NCBI RefSeq assembly: GCF_008253865.1
Contig: NZ_CP042331.1
Span: 4,801,501 to 4,865,500, forward strand
Length of the DNA stretch: 64,000 nt
Direction: 5' to 3'
Source of the DNA: Bosea sp. F3-2
GTDB taxonomy: Bacteria > Pseudomonadota > Alphaproteobacteria > Rhizobiales > Beijerinckiaceae
The notes under the pieces are model-generated. The model saw only the letters and a list, made by a program, of their open reading frames with translations, was not told the DNA's origin and did no database searches. Position numbers and translations under genes: made by a program. Positions 51,154-60,611 of the stretch are shown here, one piece after another (positions within the stretch are counted from its first letter, which is position 1; every line of letters begins with the position of its first letter).

Positions 51154-52137
51154 ATGACCAGTGCATTTGATCCCGCGGGAACAGCCCGGGCGGCCGGGCT
51201 CGACGAGGCGGTCGGTGCCTCCGACATCCTCAGCACGATCCGTTCTGGCCTCGACCACATGTCGGAGAGCCAGCGGCGCGTCGGGGCGCTCTTCCTCGAC
51301 GACCCCGACTGGGCGGTGAAGGCCAATGTCGAGGACATCGCCGCACGGGCCGGCGTCAGCGCGCCGACGATCGTGCGCTTCGCCCGGGCGGTCGGATGCG
51401 AGGGGCTCAGGGACCTTAAGCTGAAGCTCGCTGGAGCGCTGGCGCTCGGCGCGCCGTTCCTGCATCGCTCGGTGCATGTCGGCGAGACGGCGGCCGATGT
51501 GGTGCGCAACGTCACCGGCAGCATGACGACCGTGATCGCGGACTGGCAGCGCCGGCTCGATCCCGCAGAGGTCGACCGGGCGGCGGCTGCGATCAAGCGT
51601 GCGCGCCGGATCGACTGCCTCGGTACTGGTGCGACCTCGCATTTCCTGGCGCAGGACCTGCAGGCGCGGCTCTTCCGCCTCGGCCTGACGGCGAACGCCT
51701 TCTCCGACGCCCATTTCCAGCTCGTCGCCGCTGCGACCCTGACCTCGGCCGATGTGCTCGTCGCGATCTCCTTCGTCGGCCGCATGCCGGCGCTGCTGCG
51801 CGCCGTCGAGGTCGGCCGCGCGCGTGGGGCGACGGTCATTGCCCTGACGCAGGCGCGCACGCCGCTCGCCGAACTCGGCCACATCGTGTTGCCGATGGAT
51901 GTGCCGCGCGATGCCACCATGCTGGTCGGCACGGATGCCTATGTCGTTCAGCTCATCGCGATCGAGATTTTGATGATCATGGTTGGGCTGCGTCAGGGGC
52001 CCGAGCTGATCGCCCGCATGAACGATCTCCATCATGTGCTGAACACCTATGGCGTCGATCGCGAGGACCCGTCCGTCCTGCATGCCGGCTGGCGCCAGAT
52101 GCTGGATTCGGACCTTGGGTCGACTGAAACCGGCTGA
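51154..52137 (+). CDS. RpiR-family regulator (HTH plus SIS domain), copy 1
   Basis: 327 residues from ATG 51154 with GGCGGAG 7 nt upstream. The helix-turn-helix spans ~30-105 ('SESQRRVGALFLDDP', 'VSAPTIVRFARAVGCEG'). The SIS sugar-phosphate-binding domain is ~150-290 ('IDCLGTGATSHFLAQDLQA', 'DVLVAISFVGRMPALLRAV'). 106 bp after the first permease pair and likely co-transcribed. RpiR proteins typically sense phosphosugars; the effector here is unknown. Confidence 0.9.
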   Translation: MTSAFDPAGTARAAGLDEAVGASDILSTIRSGLDHMSESQRRVGALFLDDPDWAVKANVEDIAARAGVSAPTIVRFARAVGCEGLRDLKLKLAGALALGAPFLHRSVHVGETAADVVRNVTGSMTTVIADWQRRLDPAEVDRAAAAIKRARRIDCLGTGATSHFLAQDLQARLFRLGLTANAFSDAHFQLVAAATLTSADVLVAISFVGRMPALLRAVEVGRARGATVIALTQARTPLAELGHIVLPMDVPRDATMLVGTDAYVVQLIAIEILMIMVGLRQGPELIARMNDLHHVLNTYGVDREDPSVLHAGWRQMLDSDLGSTETG

Positions 52138-52138
52138 G

Positions 52139-52205
52139 GCTCTAGGTCTTTGTTTTATCGCATTTTCTTCGCGCGAACCGGCATCCACTTCGCTCGAAAA
52201 TGCTC
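52139..52205 (+). repeat. Dispersed ~65-bp repeat, family E copy 1
   Basis: Imperfect palindrome with arms GCATTTTC (52160-52167) and GAAAATGC (52196-52203) preceded by GCTCTAGGTCTTTGTTTT. Near-identical copies are at 60485-60545 and 63391-63457, all in the same orientation. This one separates the two convergent RpiR genes. Confidence 0.88.
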
Positions 52206-52211
52206 CGGCTG

Positions 52212-53084
52212 CTACTGGTGGAAAGTCCAGAGCAGGCTCTCGCTCAACTCCTTCAGCGCCTCGACGGCATCCGGCCGTTCGCGAGCGACTGCGGCGATCA
52301 GGGCGTCCGCGAGTGCGAAGACGGCCGTGGGCGAATTGGGCAGCAGGCGGCTGCGCGCGGGCGCAAAGAGCGTGACATCGGCGATCGACGCGAGCGGCGA
52401 AGTCGGGCCGTCGGTCAGTGCCAGAAGTTTCGCGCCGCGCTTCTTGGCGAAGCTCGCGAGGTCGAGCGTCGAGCGCGAGTAGCGCGGGACCGAGATTGCC
52501 ACCAGGAGATCGTCCGGCCGTGCCGACATCATATGGCGCACCGCGCGCTCCGGGCCGGTGCGTGCCGAGGCGAAGATCACATCCGCACCGAGATAGAGAG
52601 CCAGGCCGTCTTCAAGAAATGAAGCGACGTGGTGACTCGCGCCCGAGCCGGCGATGAAGACGCGCGGCGCCTTGAGCAGCAGCTCGACGGCCCGCGTCAC
52701 GGCTTCCTCCGTCAGTCCTTCGCGGGCCGCCTGCAAATTGGCGGCCTGGTCGGCAAGGGCAGCCTCGACAGTCGCGAAGATCGAGCCGGCGGCCGACCGG
52801 GCGCCGGCGAAGCTGTCGACCGGAGCATGGGCGAATTTCAGCGCGGCCGAGAGCGCGCCGCGAAACTCGCCATAGCTGCCATAGCCGAGCGTCCGGACGA
52901 AACGGGTCACCGTCGCGTTGGACGTGCCGCTCCCTTCCGCCAACCCTTCGATCGTCATGGTCGCAACGTCGAGCGGATGCTGCAGCACGAAATCGGCTGC
53001 GCGGCGATGGCCGTTGCTCAGGGAGGGGTAGATCTGCGCGATTCGGTTCGAGAGATCCGTCGACGGCTTCAGGCCCTGGGACAT
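52212..53084 (-). CDS. RpiR-family regulator, copy 2
   Basis: 290 residues. N-terminal helix-turn-helix ('RIAQIYPSLSNGHRRAADF', 'GTSNATVTRFVRTLGYGS') and C-terminal SIS domain ('RVFIAGSGASHHVASFLED', 'DDLLVAISVPRYSRSTLDL'). Divergent from the second peptide-type operon with 92 bp between starts, so it most likely controls that operon. The interval contains an AT-rich imperfect palindrome at 53105-53118 (TTCAAAAATTTTCA) that could be its operator. Distinct in sequence from copy 1. Confidence 0.9.
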   Translation of the reverse strand: MSQGLKPSTDLSNRIAQIYPSLSNGHRRAADFVLQHPLDVATMTIEGLAEGSGTSNATVTRFVRTLGYGSYGEFRGALSAALKFAHAPVDSFAGARSAAGSIFATVEAALADQAANLQAAREGLTEEAVTRAVELLLKAPRVFIAGSGASHHVASFLEDGLALYLGADVIFASARTGPERAVRHMMSARPDDLLVAISVPRYSRSTLDLASFAKKRGAKLLALTDGPTSPLASIADVTLFAPARSRLLPNSPTAVFALADALIAAVARERPDAVEALKELSESLLWTFHQ

Positions 53085-53176
53085 GTGCCTCCGCCCGGTT
53101 GACGTTCAAAAATTTTCATGTTTGCTACTCGACGAAAATAAACCTGTCAAAACGACAAGCGGGAGCGGATACCATC

Positions 53177-54790
53177 ATGCGTCAATCCCTGTTCGTCGCG
53201 GCACTCGCCGCAACGTGCCTGTCCGCCACGGCGGCCTCGGCGCAAACCCTGCGCATCGCGCTGGCTTCCGAGCCGACGGCCGTCGATCCGCACTATCACG
53301 ACCTCACTCCGAACAACGCTCTGGCGCAGCATATCTTCGATTCCCTCGTCAGCCAGGACGAGAAGCAGAAGCTGCATCCGAGCCTCGCCACATCCTGGGA
53401 GAATGACGGCAAGAACCGCTGGACCTTCAAGCTGCGCGACGGCGTGAAGTTCTCGAACGGCAAGCCGTTCACGGCCGAGGACGTGGTCTTCACCTTCTGC
53501 CGCACCTTGAAGAACGAGACCAAGGTGTCGGATTCCTTTGCCGACGTCACCGGGAATTTCGCCTCGGTCGAGACGCCCGATCCGCAGACGCTGGTCATCA
53601 ACACCATCAACCCGGAGCCGCTGCTGCCGAACCTGCTCTCGGCGCTCCCCATCCTCTCGGCTGGAATCGTCGAGCATGGCCCGATCAGCTACGACATCGC
53701 CAAGAATTGCGGCGTCACCGGCCCCTGGCCGACGGTCAACGGCTTCAATGACGGCACGCTCGCGATCGGCACCGGGCCCTACAAGCTGAAATCCTATGTC
53801 CGGGGCTCGGCGATCGAGCTCGAGCGCAGCCCGACCTATTGGGGCAAGGCCGAGCCCTGGGAGCTGGTGCGCCTGCTGCCGGTGACCAATGCCGGCCCGC
53901 GCCTCGCCGGTCTGCTCGCCGGCGATTACGACGTGATCGAGAACCCGGCGGCGCGCGACCTCGGCCGGATCAAGGACGACAAGCGCTTCGGCCATGTCAT
54001 CACGCCCTCGACCCGCGTGATCTATTTCCAGCTCGACGTCGCCCGCGACCAGAGCCCCTTCGTCAAGTCCGAGGACGGCAAGAACCCGCTGAAGGATGCG
54101 CGCGTTCGCAAGGCGATGTCGCTTGCCATCGACCGCGACGCCATCGTCAAGCGCATCATGGATGGCGCGGCCGAGCCGGCCTACCAATACCTGCCGACCG
54201 GCATGTTCGGCACGCTGCCGAACCCGCCGAAGCTGGCCTATGATCCCGCGCAGGCCAAGAAGCTGCTGGCCGAGGCCGGCTACGCCAAGGGCTTCCAGCT
54301 CACCCTGTCGACGACGAACGATCGCTACATCAACGATAGCCAGATCACCCAGGCGGTCGCGCAGTACCTGACCCAGATCGGCATCAAGACCGAGGTCGAC
54401 GCCATGACGCGGGCGATCTACTTCCCGCGCCGGGCCAAGAAGGAATTCAGCGCGGCTATCGGGGGCTGGGGCTCCGGCACCGGCGAGGCCGCGTCTTTCC
54501 TGCGCCAGTGGCCGCCGACCCCCAACGAGACCAAGACGCTGGGCGGCTCGAACTATGGCGGCTACAAGAATGACCAGTTCGACAAGGTGATCCGCGAGGC
54601 CGTGACCACGCTCGACGACGCCAAGCGCGCTGAGCTGCTCCAGGAAGCCGGCAAGCTCGTCCTCGCCGATGGCGCCTTCATCCCGCTGCACTTCGAAAGC
54701 GGCGTCTGGGCCTTCAAGTCCAACCTCGCCGTCACCGGCCGCGCCGACCAGTTCATGCTGGCGATGTCGGTCAGGCCGGCCGGCAAGTAA
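53177..54790 (+). CDS. ABC transporter substrate-binding protein, peptide family, second system
   Basis: 537 residues from ATG 53177 with GCGGGAG upstream. Signal peptide 'LFVAALAATCLSATAASAQ'. SBP_bac_5 marks: 'RIALASEPTAVDPHYHDL', 'FKLRDGVKFSNGKPFTAED' and 'DGTLAIGTGPYKLKSY'. Moderately similar to the receptor at 47585. First gene of a complete transporter operon running to 58738 plus a hydrolase. Confidence 0.93.
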   Translation: MRQSLFVAALAATCLSATAASAQTLRIALASEPTAVDPHYHDLTPNNALAQHIFDSLVSQDEKQKLHPSLATSWENDGKNRWTFKLRDGVKFSNGKPFTAEDVVFTFCRTLKNETKVSDSFADVTGNFASVETPDPQTLVINTINPEPLLPNLLSALPILSAGIVEHGPISYDIAKNCGVTGPWPTVNGFNDGTLAIGTGPYKLKSYVRGSAIELERSPTYWGKAEPWELVRLLPVTNAGPRLAGLLAGDYDVIENPAARDLGRIKDDKRFGHVITPSTRVIYFQLDVARDQSPFVKSEDGKNPLKDARVRKAMSLAIDRDAIVKRIMDGAAEPAYQYLPTGMFGTLPNPPKLAYDPAQAKKLLAEAGYAKGFQLTLSTTNDRYINDSQITQAVAQYLTQIGIKTEVDAMTRAIYFPRRAKKEFSAAIGGWGSGTGEAASFLRQWPPTPNETKTLGGSNYGGYKNDQFDKVIREAVTTLDDAKRAELLQEAGKLVLADGAFIPLHFESGVWAFKSNLAVTGRADQFMLAMSVRPAGK

Positions 54791-54874
54791 ATCCTCGCTG
54801 GGCAAGTCCCCGAAATGACGGGTGGCCCGCCAGGGCCGCCCGTTCGGAACACGTAGCGGAGCCGGTCTCACCCC

Positions 54875-55852
54875 ATGACCGCCTATGTCCTGCAGCGGCT
54901 GATCCAGAGCGTCCTCGTGCTGCTCGCGGTCTCGGTCGTGGTTTTCTTCGCCGTCTACGGCATTGGCGATCCGATCGAGCTCCTGGTCTCGCCCTCGGTC
55001 AGCTCGGCCGAGCGCGAGGCGCTGATCCGGCGCCTCGGCCTCGATCTGCCGATCTGGCAGCAATATTTCGTCTTCATCGGCAACGCGCTGAAGGGCGATC
55101 TCGGCCGCTCCTTCGTGCATGGCGTGCCGGCGATCGAGCTCATCCTCGCCCGCCTGCCCGCGACCTTCGAGCTCGTGCTGCTGGCGATGACGCTGGCGAT
55201 CGTCACCGGCGTGCCTCTCGGCCTCTATGCCGGGCTCGATCCGGAAAGCCGGCCCTCGCGCATCATCATGGGCAGCACCGTGCTCGGCTTCTCGCTGCCG
55301 AGCTTCTGGAAGGGCATGATGCTGATCTTGCTCTTCGCCGTGCTGCTCGGCTGGCTGCCGACGGCCGGGCGCGGCGAAACGGTCTCCGTGCTCGGCTTCA
55401 AGACCAGCCTGCTGACGCTGGACGGGCTGAAGCATCTCGCCCTGCCGGCGATCAACCTCGCCATTCCCAACATGGCGCTGATGATCCGCCTCGTCGCCGC
55501 CGGCACGACCGAGACGATGACGCAGGACTACGTCAAATACGCCCGCGCCAAGGGCGTGCGCCCCCGACGGATCGTCGGCCGGCATGTGCTGCGCAACATC
55601 CTGATTCCGGTTGTCACCGTGGTCGGCATCGAATTCGGCAGCCTCGTCGCCTTCTCGACCATCACCGAGACGGTTTTCGCCTGGCCGGGCATGGGCAAGC
55701 TCTTGATCGACTCGGTCTATCAGCTCGATCGGCCGGTCGTGGTCGCCTATGTGCTGCTGGCGACGCTGCTCTTCGTCACCGTCAACTTCCTCGTCGACAT
55801 CCTCTATGCCGCGCTCGATCCGCGGGTGAAGCTGACGGGAGAGATGGCATGA
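54875..55852 (+). CDS. ABC permease (DppB type), second system
   Basis: 325 residues, six membrane helices. 'YVLQRLIQSVLVLLAVSVV' opens the protein, and the EAA loop is 'YARAKGVRPRRIVGRHV'. The start lies 84 bp after the receptor gene, and it overlaps the next permease by 4 bp. Confidence 0.93.
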   Translation: MTAYVLQRLIQSVLVLLAVSVVVFFAVYGIGDPIELLVSPSVSSAEREALIRRLGLDLPIWQQYFVFIGNALKGDLGRSFVHGVPAIELILARLPATFELVLLAMTLAIVTGVPLGLYAGLDPESRPSRIIMGSTVLGFSLPSFWKGMMLILLFAVLLGWLPTAGRGETVSVLGFKTSLLTLDGLKHLALPAINLAIPNMALMIRLVAAGTTETMTQDYVKYARAKGVRPRRIVGRHVLRNILIPVVTVVGIEFGSLVAFSTITETVFAWPGMGKLLIDSVYQLDRPVVVAYVLLATLLFVTVNFLVDILYAALDPRVKLTGEMA

Positions 55853-56757
55853 GCGCCAAGACGAAAACGGCCACCGTTCCCGCCTATGCCGACACGAAGC
55901 TGCGCGAGAAGGTGCTGCGCCGCATCCGCAGCCGGCCGACGACGCGGGGTGCTGCGATCCTGCTCGGCATCATGGTCGCGCTGGCTTTGCTGGCGCCGGT
56001 CATCGCGCCGCAGAACCCACACGACCTCGCCGCGCTCAGCGTGATGGACAACCGGCTGCCGCCGGGCGAGACCAGCATGAGCGGCATGACCTACTGGCTC
56101 GGCACGGATTCGCAGGGGCGGGACATGCTGAGCGCCATTCTCTACGGGCTGCGTACCAGCCTGATGGTCGGCCTTTCGGCGACGCTGGGGGCGCTCTTCA
56201 TCGGGATTTCGGCCGGGCTTCTCGCCGCCCAGTTCGGCGGCGCGGTCGATGCCATCATCATGCGCATCGTCGATTTCATGCTCGGCTTCCCCTCGATCCT
56301 GGTCGCGCTCGTGCTGCTCGCCTCGATCGGGCGTGGCGTCGATAAGGTCATCCTCGCCATCGTGCTCGTGCAATGGGCGCAATATGCCCGGCTGATGCGC
56401 GCCTCCGCGCTGGTCGAGCGGCGCAAGGAATATATCGAGGCGGCGCTGAACTTCGGTTTGCCGACCCGGCACATCATGATCGCGCATCTGCTGCCGAATT
56501 CGGTCGGCTCGGTGCTCGTCGTCGCTTCGATCAGCGTCGCCAGCGCGATCACGCTGGAGGCGACGCTCTCCTTCCTCGGCGTTGGCGTTCCGGTGACGCA
56601 GCCCTCGCTCGGCTTGCTGATCGCTAACGGCTTCGAATTCCTGCTCTCGGGCGAATACTGGATCGCGGTCTTCCCGGGCATCGCACTGGTGCTGCTGATC
56701 GTCTCGCTCAACCTCGTCGGCGACCGGCTGCGCCGCAGCTTCAACGTGCGCTCATGA
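55849..56757 (+). CDS. ABC permease (DppC type), second system
   Basis: 302 residues with an ~30-residue cytoplasmic lead and six helices. 'YWLGTDSQGRDMLSAILYG' is the DppC hallmark and the EAA loop is 'IEAALNFGLPTRHIMIAHL'. Overlaps both neighbours by 4 bp, consistent with a single polycistronic unit. Confidence 0.93.
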   Translation: MSAKTKTATVPAYADTKLREKVLRRIRSRPTTRGAAILLGIMVALALLAPVIAPQNPHDLAALSVMDNRLPPGETSMSGMTYWLGTDSQGRDMLSAILYGLRTSLMVGLSATLGALFIGISAGLLAAQFGGAVDAIIMRIVDFMLGFPSILVALVLLASIGRGVDKVILAIVLVQWAQYARLMRASALVERRKEYIEAALNFGLPTRHIMIAHLLPNSVGSVLVVASISVASAITLEATLSFLGVGVPVTQPSLGLLIANGFEFLLSGEYWIAVFPGIALVLLIVSLNLVGDRLRRSFNVRS

Positions 56758-57734
56758 GTGATCCCCTGCTCGATGTCCGCGGGTTGCGGACGGTCTTTCA
56801 TGCGCTCGACGGCGCCTGGCCCGCCGTCGACGGTGTCGATCTCAGCGTCGCGCGCGGCGAGGTGCTGGGGCTGGTCGGCGAGTCCGGTTCCGGCAAGTCG
56901 GTGACCGGTTTCTCGCTGGTCCGATTGATCGATCCGCCGGGCGAGATCGTCGCCGGTACGGTGAGCTTCGGCGGCGAGGACCTGCGCGCCGCGACCGAGG
57001 AGCGCTTGCGCGACCTGCGGGGCGACCGTATCGCCATGATCTTCCAGGATCCGCTGATGACGCTGAACCCGGTGCTCAGCATCGGCGAGCAGATGAGCGA
57101 GGCGATCCTGGAGCATCGCGACTGCAGCCGACAGGAGGCGCTGGCCGAGGCGGCCAAGGCGCTTGCGCGGGTCGGCATCTCCTCGCCCGAGGCGCGGCTT
57201 AAGCAGTTCCCGCATGAATTCTCCGGCGGCATGCGCCAGCGCGTCGCGATCGCGACCGCGCTGCTCAATGCCCCCGACCTGATCATCGCCGACGAGCCGA
57301 CGACGGCGCTCGACGTCACCATCCAGAGCCAGATCCTGTTCGAGGTGCAGAAGCTCGCCCGCGAAACCGGCACGGCCGTGCTCTGGATCACCCACGACCT
57401 TGCCGTGGTCGCCGAGCTCGCAGATCGGGTGGCGGTGATGTATGCCGGCCGCGTCGTCGAGATCGGCCCGGTCGACGCGGTGCTCGATGCGCCGCGCCAT
57501 CCCTATACGCTCGGGCTGCTCAACTCCTCTGCCGCCAATGTCGCGCCGGGCGAGCGACTGAACCAGATCGACGGCGTCGCGCCGCCTATCGATGCGCGCC
57601 CGAGCGGCTGCCCGTTCCGGCCGCGCTGCCCGCGCGTCCGGCCGATCTGCTCTGAGCAGGATCCGGCGACGACCGAGGACGGCGCCCGCAGCTTCCGCTG
57701 CCATAACCCTGTCCCGTTTGGAGAGGCGGCATGA
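56754..57734 (+). CDS. ABC ATP-binding protein (DppD type)
   Basis: 326 residues. Walker A 'LVGESGSGKSVTGFSLV', signature 'FSGGMRQRVAIATALL', Walker B 'LIIADEPTTALDVTIQSQI' and switch 'WITHDLAVVAELADRV'. The C-terminal cysteine cluster ('SGCPFRPRCPRVRPICSEQ') is the iron-sulfur-like motif typical of oligopeptide ATPases. May serve both permease pairs of this region. Confidence 0.95.
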   Translation: MSDPLLDVRGLRTVFHALDGAWPAVDGVDLSVARGEVLGLVGESGSGKSVTGFSLVRLIDPPGEIVAGTVSFGGEDLRAATEERLRDLRGDRIAMIFQDPLMTLNPVLSIGEQMSEAILEHRDCSRQEALAEAAKALARVGISSPEARLKQFPHEFSGGMRQRVAIATALLNAPDLIIADEPTTALDVTIQSQILFEVQKLARETGTAVLWITHDLAVVAELADRVAVMYAGRVVEIGPVDAVLDAPRHPYTLGLLNSSAANVAPGERLNQIDGVAPPIDARPSGCPFRPRCPRVRPICSEQDPATTEDGARSFRCHNPVPFGEAA

Positions 57735-58738
57735 GCGCGCCCATCATCGAACTCAAGGGCGTCACCAAGCATTTCAGGCGTAATCCGACACTGGCGGAGC
57801 GCATCCTGATGGCGACCGGCCGTGGCAAGGCGCCGCCGGTGCTGCGCGCTGTCGACGGCATCGACCTCAGCGTCAAACGCGGCGAGGTGCTCGGCCTCGT
57901 CGGCGAATCCGGCTGCGGCAAGTCCACGCTGGCGCGTGTCGTCACCGGCATCCTGAAGCCGACTGCTGGTGAGGTGATCTACGAACAGCGGCCGGTGGCG
58001 GGCCTCAAGGGCAAGGAGCGTCTCGACTTCCTGCTCAAGGTCCAGATGATCTTCCAGGACCCCTACGCTTCGCTCGACCCGCGCATGAAGGTCAGCCGCA
58101 TCGTCGGCGAGGCGCTGAGCGTCCACAAGCTGCTGCCGAAAGCCGAGATCGACAAGGCAGTGGACCGGGCGCTGAGCGAGGTCGGGCTCGATCTCGCCTA
58201 TCGCGAGCGCTATCCGCATCAGTTCTCGGGCGGGCAGCGCCAGCGCATCGGCATCGCGCGGGCTCTTGCCGTGAAACCCGATTTCCTCGTCTGCGACGAG
58301 CCGGTTTCGGCGCTCGACGTCTCGATTCAGGCGCAGGTCGTCAACCTGTTCATGGATGTGCGCGAGTGCCACGGGCTGACCTACCTCTTCGTCAGCCACG
58401 ATCTCGGTCTCGTCCGCCATATCAGCGACCGGGTCGCGATCATGTATCTCGGCCGCATCGTCGAGGTCGGGCGGGCGGCGGAAATCTTCGCCGAGCCGGC
58501 GCATCCCTACAGTGCCGCGCTGATCGCCGCGATTCCCTCGGCGGCACGACGCAAACGCGCCTTCCAGCCGCTCAAGGGCGAATTGCCCTCGCCGCTGGCG
58601 CCGCCGCCCGGCTGCCCCTTCCACCCGCGCTGCGAGCAGGCGATGCCGGTCTGCCGCGAGGTCCGGCCGAAGCTCATCGAGATCGCGCCCGGCCGCAGTG
58701 CTGCATGCCATCTGCACAAGGCTCCGGAGGCCGCATGA
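57731..58738 (+). CDS. ABC ATP-binding protein (DppF type)
   Basis: 335 residues. Walker A 'LVGESGCGKSTLARVVTG', signature 'FSGGQRQRIGIARALA', Walker B 'LVCDEPVSALDVSIQAQ' and 'FVSHDLGLVRHISDRVAIM'. The C-terminal cysteine motif is 'GCPFHPRCEQAMPVC'. Forms the heterodimer with the DppD-type protein; 4-bp overlaps on both sides. Confidence 0.95.
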   Translation: MSAPIIELKGVTKHFRRNPTLAERILMATGRGKAPPVLRAVDGIDLSVKRGEVLGLVGESGCGKSTLARVVTGILKPTAGEVIYEQRPVAGLKGKERLDFLLKVQMIFQDPYASLDPRMKVSRIVGEALSVHKLLPKAEIDKAVDRALSEVGLDLAYRERYPHQFSGGQRQRIGIARALAVKPDFLVCDEPVSALDVSIQAQVVNLFMDVRECHGLTYLFVSHDLGLVRHISDRVAIMYLGRIVEVGRAAEIFAEPAHPYSAALIAAIPSAARRKRAFQPLKGELPSPLAPPPGCPFHPRCEQAMPVCREVRPKLIEIAPGRSAACHLHKAPEAA

Positions 58739-59610
58739 CCACCACCACCCTCAACGCGCCGGTCGGCCGCAGCGCGCTGCCCTTCATCGACCGCTGCCAT
58801 CCGGACCGGCCGCTGGTCGTGAACTTCTACCGGCCGGAGGGCCACCAGCCGAACGATCCGGTCGTCGTCGTGCAGCATGGCATGATGCGCAACGGCGACG
58901 ACTATCGCGATTTCTGGATCGACGCCGCCGAGAAGCACGGCCTGCTGATCGTTGCGCCGACCTTTCCCGACGCGCATTTCCCGAAGGCCGAAGGCTACAA
59001 TAACGGCCTGCTGGTTGCCGAGGATGGCGCGATCGCCCCGCGCGAGCAGTGGCTCTACGCGGTGCCGGAGCGCGTGCTGGATGCGCTCCGTGCCGGCGGC
59101 GTGATTGATAGCCCGGTCATCCGCATCTTCGGCCATTCGGCCGGCGGGCAGTTCGTACACCGTATGCTGGCGACAGAGGGTGGCGGGCTCTTCGCGGCGG
59201 CGATGGCTTCGAACCCCGGCTGGTACACCCTGCCGACGCTCGATCGCCGCTTTCCGGAAGGGCTCGGCGGGCTCGGCCTCGACCGTGGTGCGCTTGCATG
59301 CTGGCTCGCCTATCCCATGATCATCTTCGCGGGGGACCGCGACATCGTCACCGACGATCCCAACCTGCCGGCGCAGGCCGAGGCGCTGGCGCAGGGGCCG
59401 CATCGCTACGGCCGCGCTCATTTCATGCTCGATTTCGCCCGGGCCGAGGCCGCGCGTCTCGGCATGCTCTGCAACTGGCAGCTGATCACCGTGCCGGGGA
59501 TCGGCCATGACGGCGCGGCGATGTCACGCGCGGCGGCGGCCCACTGGTTCGAAGGCGGCCGGATTCCGCCGGTGGAGGAGCTTGGAATGCAGGCCGAACC
59601 GGTACTCTGA
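58735..59610 (+). CDS. Alpha/beta-hydrolase in the peptide-transporter operon
   Basis: 291 residues. Nucleophile elbow GHSAGGQF in 'IRIFGHSAGGQFVHRML', oxyanion-region 'VVVQHGMMRNGDDYRDFW', likely acid in 'IIFAGDRDIVTDD' and histidine in 'TVPGIGHDGAAMS'. No signal peptide, so it acts in the cytoplasm. It overlaps the DppF gene by 4 bp, suggesting it hydrolyses the imported solute (ester or amide bond). Exact substrate not deducible. The 221 bp that follow (59611-59831) contain no gene. Confidence 0.88.
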   Translation: MTTTTLNAPVGRSALPFIDRCHPDRPLVVNFYRPEGHQPNDPVVVVQHGMMRNGDDYRDFWIDAAEKHGLLIVAPTFPDAHFPKAEGYNNGLLVAEDGAIAPREQWLYAVPERVLDALRAGGVIDSPVIRIFGHSAGGQFVHRMLATEGGGLFAAAMASNPGWYTLPTLDRRFPEGLGGLGLDRGALACWLAYPMIIFAGDRDIVTDDPNLPAQAEALAQGPHRYGRAHFMLDFARAEAARLGMLCNWQLITVPGIGHDGAAMSRAAAAHWFEGGRIPPVEELGMQAEPVL

Positions 59611-59831
59611 CAACTCCTGTTGCGGCGCAATATTGCCGACCGGGTGCAGGAGCAGCCGGGGTCGCGGAGCTTCCCAGGCGGGGCGCTTGAGCGCGCCGCC
59701 GCTGCCTCTTCCTTGGGCAACATTGCCGTAATCTTCGTTCGCAATCTGCGCGTGCCGACCCGCTCCGATCCGCGGAGACAGGGCGCAGGCAGATGCGTCG
59801 GCGGCATGGCATGTCGCCGCAAGGAGTTGTT

Positions 59832-60476
59832 ATGTCTCGCACCATCCCGATGGCGGGTCTTGGCCTGCTGGCCTTGTTCGCGGTGCCTGCGGCGGCGGCG
59901 GATCGCCCCCTGCCGCGCACCCACGAGTGGCCGGCCTATACCGCGCCGCGCAGCTACAACTGGAACGGCATCTATGCCGGTATCCATTCCGGCGCAGCGT
60001 TCGACCGCTTCGACGGCGCCGCCAAGAAGAGCCGCAACGAAGTGCTGTTCGGCGGCCAGCTCGGCTACAACGTGCAGCTCGGCAACATGGTCTTCGGCAT
60101 GGAAGGCGATGCGTCGATGAGCGGCACGAGCAACAACTCCAAGCGGAGAGGCGTCGGGACCAGCGCCGACATGCGCTATGTCAGCACGTTGAAGGCGCGC
60201 GCCGGTGTCGCCTTCGATCGCGTGCTGGTCTACGGCACGGGTGGTCTGGCCTATGGCAACCTGAAGGTGAGCGACGGCCTGCTCTCGAAAACCAAGAGCA
60301 AGATGGGCTATGTGGTTGGTGCCGGCGCCGAATACGGCATCACCGACAACCTCACCGCCAAGCTGGAATACAACTACGTCTCGCTCGGCAAGCAGAACTT
60401 CCAGTTTGGCAACGCCCGCAGCCGCATCGGCGTCACCGAGCATCTCGTCAAGGCCGGCCTGAACTACCGCTTCTGA
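59832..60476 (+). CDS. Outer-membrane beta-barrel protein (Omp25/Omp31-like)
   Basis: 214 residues from ATG 59832 with AAGGAG 7 nt upstream. Signal peptide ~1-22 ('LLALFAVPAAAADRPLP'). Then 'WNGIYAGIHSGAAFDRF', the usual first strand of alphaproteobacterial Omp25-like barrels, alternating strands, 'GVAFDRVLVYGTGGLAYG', and a C-terminal aromatic strand ending LNYRF. Predicted eight-stranded barrel in the outer membrane. Stand-alone gene. Confidence 0.93.
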   Translation: MSRTIPMAGLGLLALFAVPAAAADRPLPRTHEWPAYTAPRSYNWNGIYAGIHSGAAFDRFDGAAKKSRNEVLFGGQLGYNVQLGNMVFGMEGDASMSGTSNNSKRRGVGTSADMRYVSTLKARAGVAFDRVLVYGTGGLAYGNLKVSDGLLSKTKSKMGYVVGAGAEYGITDNLTAKLEYNYVSLGKQNFQFGNARSRIGVTEHLVKAGLNYRF

Positions 60477-60484
60477 CCCCGCCA

Positions 60485-60545
60485 GCTCTTTGTTTGATCG
60501 CATTTTCTTCACGCGAACCGGTATCCACTTCGCTCGAAAATGCTC
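60485..60545 (+). repeat. Dispersed repeat, family E copy 2
   Basis: Arms GCATTTTC (60500-60507) and GAAAATGC (60536-60543) with the same core as copies at 52139 and 63391. It lies 8 bp past the outer-membrane protein's stop and may form its 3' mRNA end. Confidence 0.88.
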
Positions 60546-60611
60546 TCTTGCGGCCGGTCTTGCGAAACCGGCCCTGATCTGCGGCCTTTTTGGCCGTTCT
60601 CTGGTAGGGAT

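Noticed and set aside
52142..52210. Small ORFs reading through the dispersed repeat
   Set aside because: The same peptide (FxRIFFxRTGIHFARKC) arises at every repeat copy because the repeat is open in that frame; no ribosome sites and no independent support.
53147..55585. ~810-codon open frame on the minus strand across the second peptide receptor and permease
   Set aside because: Also an antisense shadow of genes with signal peptide, membrane helices and family motifs.
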